A stretch of 64,000 nt of DNA from assembly GCF_030287445.1 (NCBI RefSeq), contig NZ_JASVWB010000002.1:7316001-7380000 (forward strand), in the 5' to 3' direction. A program made the position numbers and the translations under genes. Below, in pieces: positions 61,765 to 64,000 of the stretch. Numbering within the stretch: position 1 is the first letter of the stretch; the number at the start of each line of letters is the position of its first letter. This stretch comes from Streptomyces sp. ALI-76-A (GTDB taxonomy: Bacteria > Actinomycetota > Actinomycetes > Streptomycetales > Streptomycetaceae). A model generated the notes under the pieces. That model saw nothing but the letters and a program-made list of their open reading frames with translations. It had not been told where the DNA came from and searched no databases.

Positions 61765-62163
61765 ATGTACCGTCCGCGCATGCCGACACGCATGCGCTCA
61801 ACGACCTGGAGATCGCTCGCCGCGGTGGCCCCAGCAGCCCTGATGGCCGCCCTTCTCACCCCGGCCGCGGCCCACGCCGCCCCGCGCGAGAGCCGGCCCG
61901 TCCACTCGTACGACAACGCCGTCCGGGAGGCCGTCTGGGTGGACACCGGACTCGACGGCGACGGTGACGGGCGGACCGACCGGGTCGCGGCGGACATCGT
62001 CCGGCCGCGCGAACCCGCCCAGCAGGGCCGCAGGATTCCCGTGATCATGGACGCCAGCCCGTACTACTCCTGCTGCGGGCGCGGCAACGAGAGTCAGCTC
62101 AAGACGTACGACGCGAGCGGCAAGGTCGTCCAGATGCCGCTGTTCTACGACAACTATCGTTAG
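61765..62163 (+). pseudogene. Secreted Xaa-Pro dipeptidyl-peptidase-like gene truncated by an integrated element
   Basis: The 132-codon frame encodes a signal peptide (about residues 1-38) and the start of an S15/PepX-like peptidase (DNAVREAVWVDTG, RIPVIMDASPYYSCCGRGNES, MPLFYDNY). Family members continue for some 500 residues, typically FYDNYFVPRGYA. Here the frame ends RTER-less, at NYR-stop, and the catalytic Ser, Asp and His are all missing. From about 62156 the sequence is lower in GC and unrelated. The GGGAG before the ATG and the host-like codon use before the break support disruption rather than a short gene. Confidence 0.75.
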
Positions 62164-62280
62164 CCCTCTGACCTGCGGAAACGCGCGGTCTTTCGCGTAA
62201 CGTACGCCTCCCTGACAGCTCGGTCAAGGGCCGTTCGAACGTGTCATTCGAACAAGTATCCGAATAGAGGCGCACGTCAA

Positions 62281-62300
62281 ACTAGGTTTTCTTTCCTAGT
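62281..62300. promoter_or_regulatory. Inverted repeat in the element's control region
   Basis: ACTAGG and CCTAGT are perfect six-base arms around TTTTCTTT, 147 bases before the first gene of the element. It may be a repressor site or the terminator of a leftward transcript. Confidence 0.5.
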
Positions 62301-62374
62301 CGTACAACCTTCGAAGCTCTACGCGTTCTATACTCGACTCGAAGCTAGACGCTGGCCGCTAGCCAAGCTTCCAG

Positions 62375-62404
62375 TTGACAGCTAGTTGCGCACTTCCCTA
62401 CCTT
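62375..62404 (+). promoter_or_regulatory. Promoter of the first gene of the element
   Basis: TTGACA (62375-62380) and TACCTT (62399-62404) are 18 bases apart, giving transcription from about 62411 and a 36-base leader before the ATG at 62447. CTAG sequences overlap it at 62382 and 62411, as expected for operators. Confidence 0.6.
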
Positions 62405-62446
62405 GATCAACTAGTTCCGACCGTCAGACCTGAAGGGTTTCCCCCT

Positions 62447-62929
62447 ATGCCGGCCCCTAGACAGCTCCCATCGAGCGACGTGTTGCGCTCTCTGCGCGCC
62501 CAGGGCATGACCTATGAGCAGATCGGCGAGATGTACGGCGTCACGAAGGGTGCCGTCTACCTTCAGTTGCGTGATGCCAAGATCTCGAAGGCCCGCCCGG
62601 ATCACAGCCGCTACATTCCTTGGACTGTGAAGACCGAGCACGCCCAGGCCCGACCGAACGCCATGCTCCGTCTCTACTCGCGCCGAGAGCAGAACGATCC
62701 GATTCCTGCCGTGAAAGAGCGCATGTTGGATAAGTGGCTTGAAGAACTCAAAGCCGCTGACGTTGTGGTCTGCTACAACCGCGAGCAGGCCCCCAATCCG
62801 GCTAGCCCTACGGGCGGTTGGTACTACTCGAAGCGCCGGCCTTCGGATGGCGACAGCCTCATTCGCTTCGAGGAAGAGAAGAAGCGGAACGACTCTTCGA
62901 AGGTGGTCGACCCTTCGGGCACCGCTTAG
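62447..62929 (+). CDS. Phage-type helix-turn-helix protein of unknown role
   Basis: A 160-residue protein. Residues about 12-38 are a helix-turn-helix of the sigma-70 region 4/resolvase kind (LRAQGMTYEQIGEMYGVTKGAVYLQL). The rest has short helices (MLDKWLEELKAADVVVCYNRE) and a GGWYYSKRRP segment. The codon use is less GC-biased than that of host genes. Similar proteins occur in actinophages, but I cannot name a function. Confidence 0.72.
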   Translation: MPAPRQLPSSDVLRSLRAQGMTYEQIGEMYGVTKGAVYLQLRDAKISKARPDHSRYIPWTVKTEHAQARPNAMLRLYSRREQNDPIPAVKERMLDKWLEELKAADVVVCYNREQAPNPASPTGGWYYSKRRPSDGDSLIRFEEEKKRNDSSKVVDPSGTA

Positions 62930-62962
62930 CCCGTTTAAACCAAACCTGCGCGTGCACCGATG

Positions 62963-62986
62963 GGCCGCCCCTGTATGGGGGCGGCC
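62963..62986 (+). terminator. Terminator after the HTH gene
   Basis: GGCCGCCCC and GGGGCGGCC are perfect nine-base arms with a six-base loop, followed by TTGCTGTGTTCT, a moderately T-rich tail. Confidence 0.75.
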
Positions 62987-63136
62987 TTGCTGTGTTCTGA
63001 AACTATCATTTGACTCCGCCAGGGGCATCGAGCGAAGATATACATGTCAGCGAGGGAAGGCCACGGAGGAACCGGCGAGAAAGTCGGGGACGTGAGCGAA
63101 ACCGAGCAAACGAAACCCCGGCATAAGTGAGGCGTC

Positions 63137-63472
63137 TTGTCGAATTCCTGCGAGGCCGATCCGGACCTTTGGTTTTCGGAAAGGGCCGAGGATATAGCCC
63201 AGGCGAAAGAAGCGTGCGGCTTCTGCCCGGTTCGCACCGAGTGTGCCGAGTTGGGTAAAGATGAGGAGTTCGGCGTTTGGGGTGGCATGACCCCCGAGGA
63301 GAGGCGCACTGCTCAGCGCTTTTTGGTCATTATGGTCGAAGAGCTGAACAACGCTCGCATCCGACGGATGCACGCTGAAGGCATCTCCATCTCGGCCATG
63401 GCCCGTGAACTCAGCATCCCCCGTAAGACTTTGGCGGACCGACTTCGCCGAATGACGGGACTGGCCGCCTAG
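63137..63472 (+). CDS. Phage-type WhiB-like protein with C-terminal helix-turn-helix
   Basis: A 111-residue protein. Residues 1-60 are a WhiB-like iron-sulfur domain with Cys5, Cys27, Cys30 and Cys36 (SCEADPD, ACGFCPVRTEC) and the FGVWGGMTPEER turn. Residues about 75-105 add a resolvase-like helix-turn-helix (MHAEGISISAMARELSIPRKTL). The TTG at 63137 follows GAGG. Phage WhiB proteins can block host WhiB function; the added DNA-binding tail is unusual. Confidence 0.8.
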   Translation: MSNSCEADPDLWFSERAEDIAQAKEACGFCPVRTECAELGKDEEFGVWGGMTPEERRTAQRFLVIMVEELNNARIRRMHAEGISISAMARELSIPRKTLADRLRRMTGLAA

Positions 63473-63488
63473 GTAAGGTCCGCCTTAC
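63473..63488. terminator. Inverted repeat after the WhiB-like gene
   Basis: GTAAGG-TCCG-CCTTAC starts directly after the TAG and could be a short terminator or a regulator site. The stem has only six pairs. Confidence 0.4.
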
Positions 63489-63512
63489 TTACTCCCGCGT
63501 TCAGTTTTCCGC

Positions 63513-63528
63513 GTTACGAACACGTAAC
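63513..63528. promoter_or_regulatory. TACG-N4-CGTA palindrome in the element
   Basis: GTTACG-AACA-CGTAAC has perfect six-base arms and shares the TACG-N4-CGTA core with the three sites upstream of the desaturase gene at 37717-37762. It lies 136 bases before the next gene. Confidence 0.5.
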
Positions 63529-63663
63529 AGGTGAACCAATGCCGTCCGGTATGTGTACGCGGAGTGAAGGTTTCCGGTTACAGTTTTTAGACACCAACCT
63601 CACAGGGACCAGGGGTCACAGGTTGGCAGTGTGCGGAAGAAGTAACGGCCTCGGGGAACGCCC

Positions 63664-63954
63664 ATGTTGGTAGATAGCTCTCAAGGATTGGACCTCAACA
63701 ATGCGGGGGACGATCTTCAGGGCGTTGATGTTCTGTACGACCTGCCGAAAGTGCTCTCGGTTGCGAGACTGAGATACGCGAACGGAACGCGAATGGAATT
63801 CGCGTACTGTCGACAGAACGCAGAAGAAGAGGATTACGAAATAGCTCGGTCCATGTCCCCGAATGACGCGGTTCCCCTGAAGGGATACCCGAGTGACACT
63901 CTCGGGTGCGGACATGACGACGAGTACACTACGGCTTGTTGGGTCTTCCACTAG
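63664..63954 (+). CDS. Hypothetical protein of the integrated element
   Basis: A 96-residue acidic protein that I do not recognise (VDSSQGLDLNNAGDDLQGVDVL; RLRYANGTRMEFAY). The codon use is less GC-rich than that of the host part. It ends CWVFH. The ribosome-binding site is weak (GGGGAA). Confidence 0.6.
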   Translation: MLVDSSQGLDLNNAGDDLQGVDVLYDLPKVLSVARLRYANGTRMEFAYCRQNAEEEDYEIARSMSPNDAVPLKGYPSDTLGCGHDDEYTTACWVFH

Positions 63955-64000
63955 GCCGTGCACAACTTAAAAGACTTCTAGGGGCACCTCCCCCAGGGTG

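Larger units (their letters stand above)
62150..64000. mobile_element. Left end of an integrated phage-like element (continues beyond window)
   Basis: The break in the peptidase gene coincides with a fall in GC content, an A/T-rich regulatory region, several CTAG sites (rare in this genome) and three short genes including a WhiB-like one, a common gift of actinophages. No integrase is in the window, so it would be at the other end. The attachment core is probably near 62151-62163. Confidence 0.7.

Noticed and set aside
62160..64000. Search for an integrase or excisionase gene
   Set aside because: None of the three frames in the element resembles one; it must be outside the window if present.
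1..64000. rRNA, tRNA and insertion-sequence genes
   Set aside because: No cloverleaf-like segment, rRNA core or transposase frame was recognised by reading; a covariance-model search would be decisive.

Overview
The window is a high-GC chromosomal segment of a Streptomyces. The evidence is the strong GC bias at third codon positions, frequent GTG/TTG starts, four-base GTGA/ATGA gene overlaps, DUF2510, SsgA-like and WhiB-like proteins, and a two-domain laccase. From memory, and not checked here, the order pca genes - pcaV - LigD-type ligase/polymerase - small laccase - LacI - whiB-like - SsgA-like - fadA/fadB resembles the S. coelicolor SCO67xx region.

Layout. 1-603: decayed secreted GH87-type beta-helix gene. 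572-7061: a probable vanillate locus: a four-gene NitT/TauT-type ABC importer, an IclR regulator, and vanA - small ORF - vanB. 7348-14177: Tat-exported phospholipase C, a DUF2510/LURP-one protein, a PAP2-EamA operon facing a TetR gene with a strong palindromic operator, and a DUF2510 membrane protein. 14672-17356: a LAL-type ATPase without its DNA-binding domain. 17765-22923: protocatechuate pathway pcaH-G-B-L, read leftwards and preceded by an in-frame chimera of pcaI and pcaF fragments, with divergent pcaV. 22939-35599: DUF3048 lipoprotein, zinc alcohol dehydrogenase, split LigD functions, a coupled pair of large secreted proteins (cupredoxin/DUF1080 and ThuA/sorbosone dehydrogenase), small laccase, LacI regulator and a glyoxalase-like protein. 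35839-47799: WhiB-like protein, acyl-ACP desaturase with three tandem operators, a DDAH-like hydrolase, a beta-lactamase with blaA/blaB regulators, UvrA-like and ABC-F ATPases (the latter behind a possible three-codon leader peptide), a GPP34 protein and an SsgA-like protein. 48044-61589: beta-propeller protein, endonuclease V, enoyl-reductase-like protein, a fatty-acid operon (CaiB-like, remnant minigene, fadA, fadB), MerR regulator, amino acid permease and M1 peptidase. 61765-62163: a secreted Xaa-Pro peptidase gene cut off at about 62156, after which base composition drops and short phage-like genes begin. This is read as one end of an integrated element.

Functional logic. VanAB makes protocatechuate from vanillate, and PcaHGBL takes it to 3-oxoadipate. 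The last two steps (PcaIJ, PcaF) survive here only as a chimeric fragment, so the cell must use copies elsewhere or stop at 3-oxoadipate. A recurring feature is gene collapse by internal deletion (GH87 gene, pcaI/pcaF, an acyl-CoA dehydrogenase, a short-chain dehydrogenase, perhaps the regulator's HTH). In two cases the reading frame and both translational-coupling overlaps survive. No rRNA, tRNA or CRISPR array was recognised.
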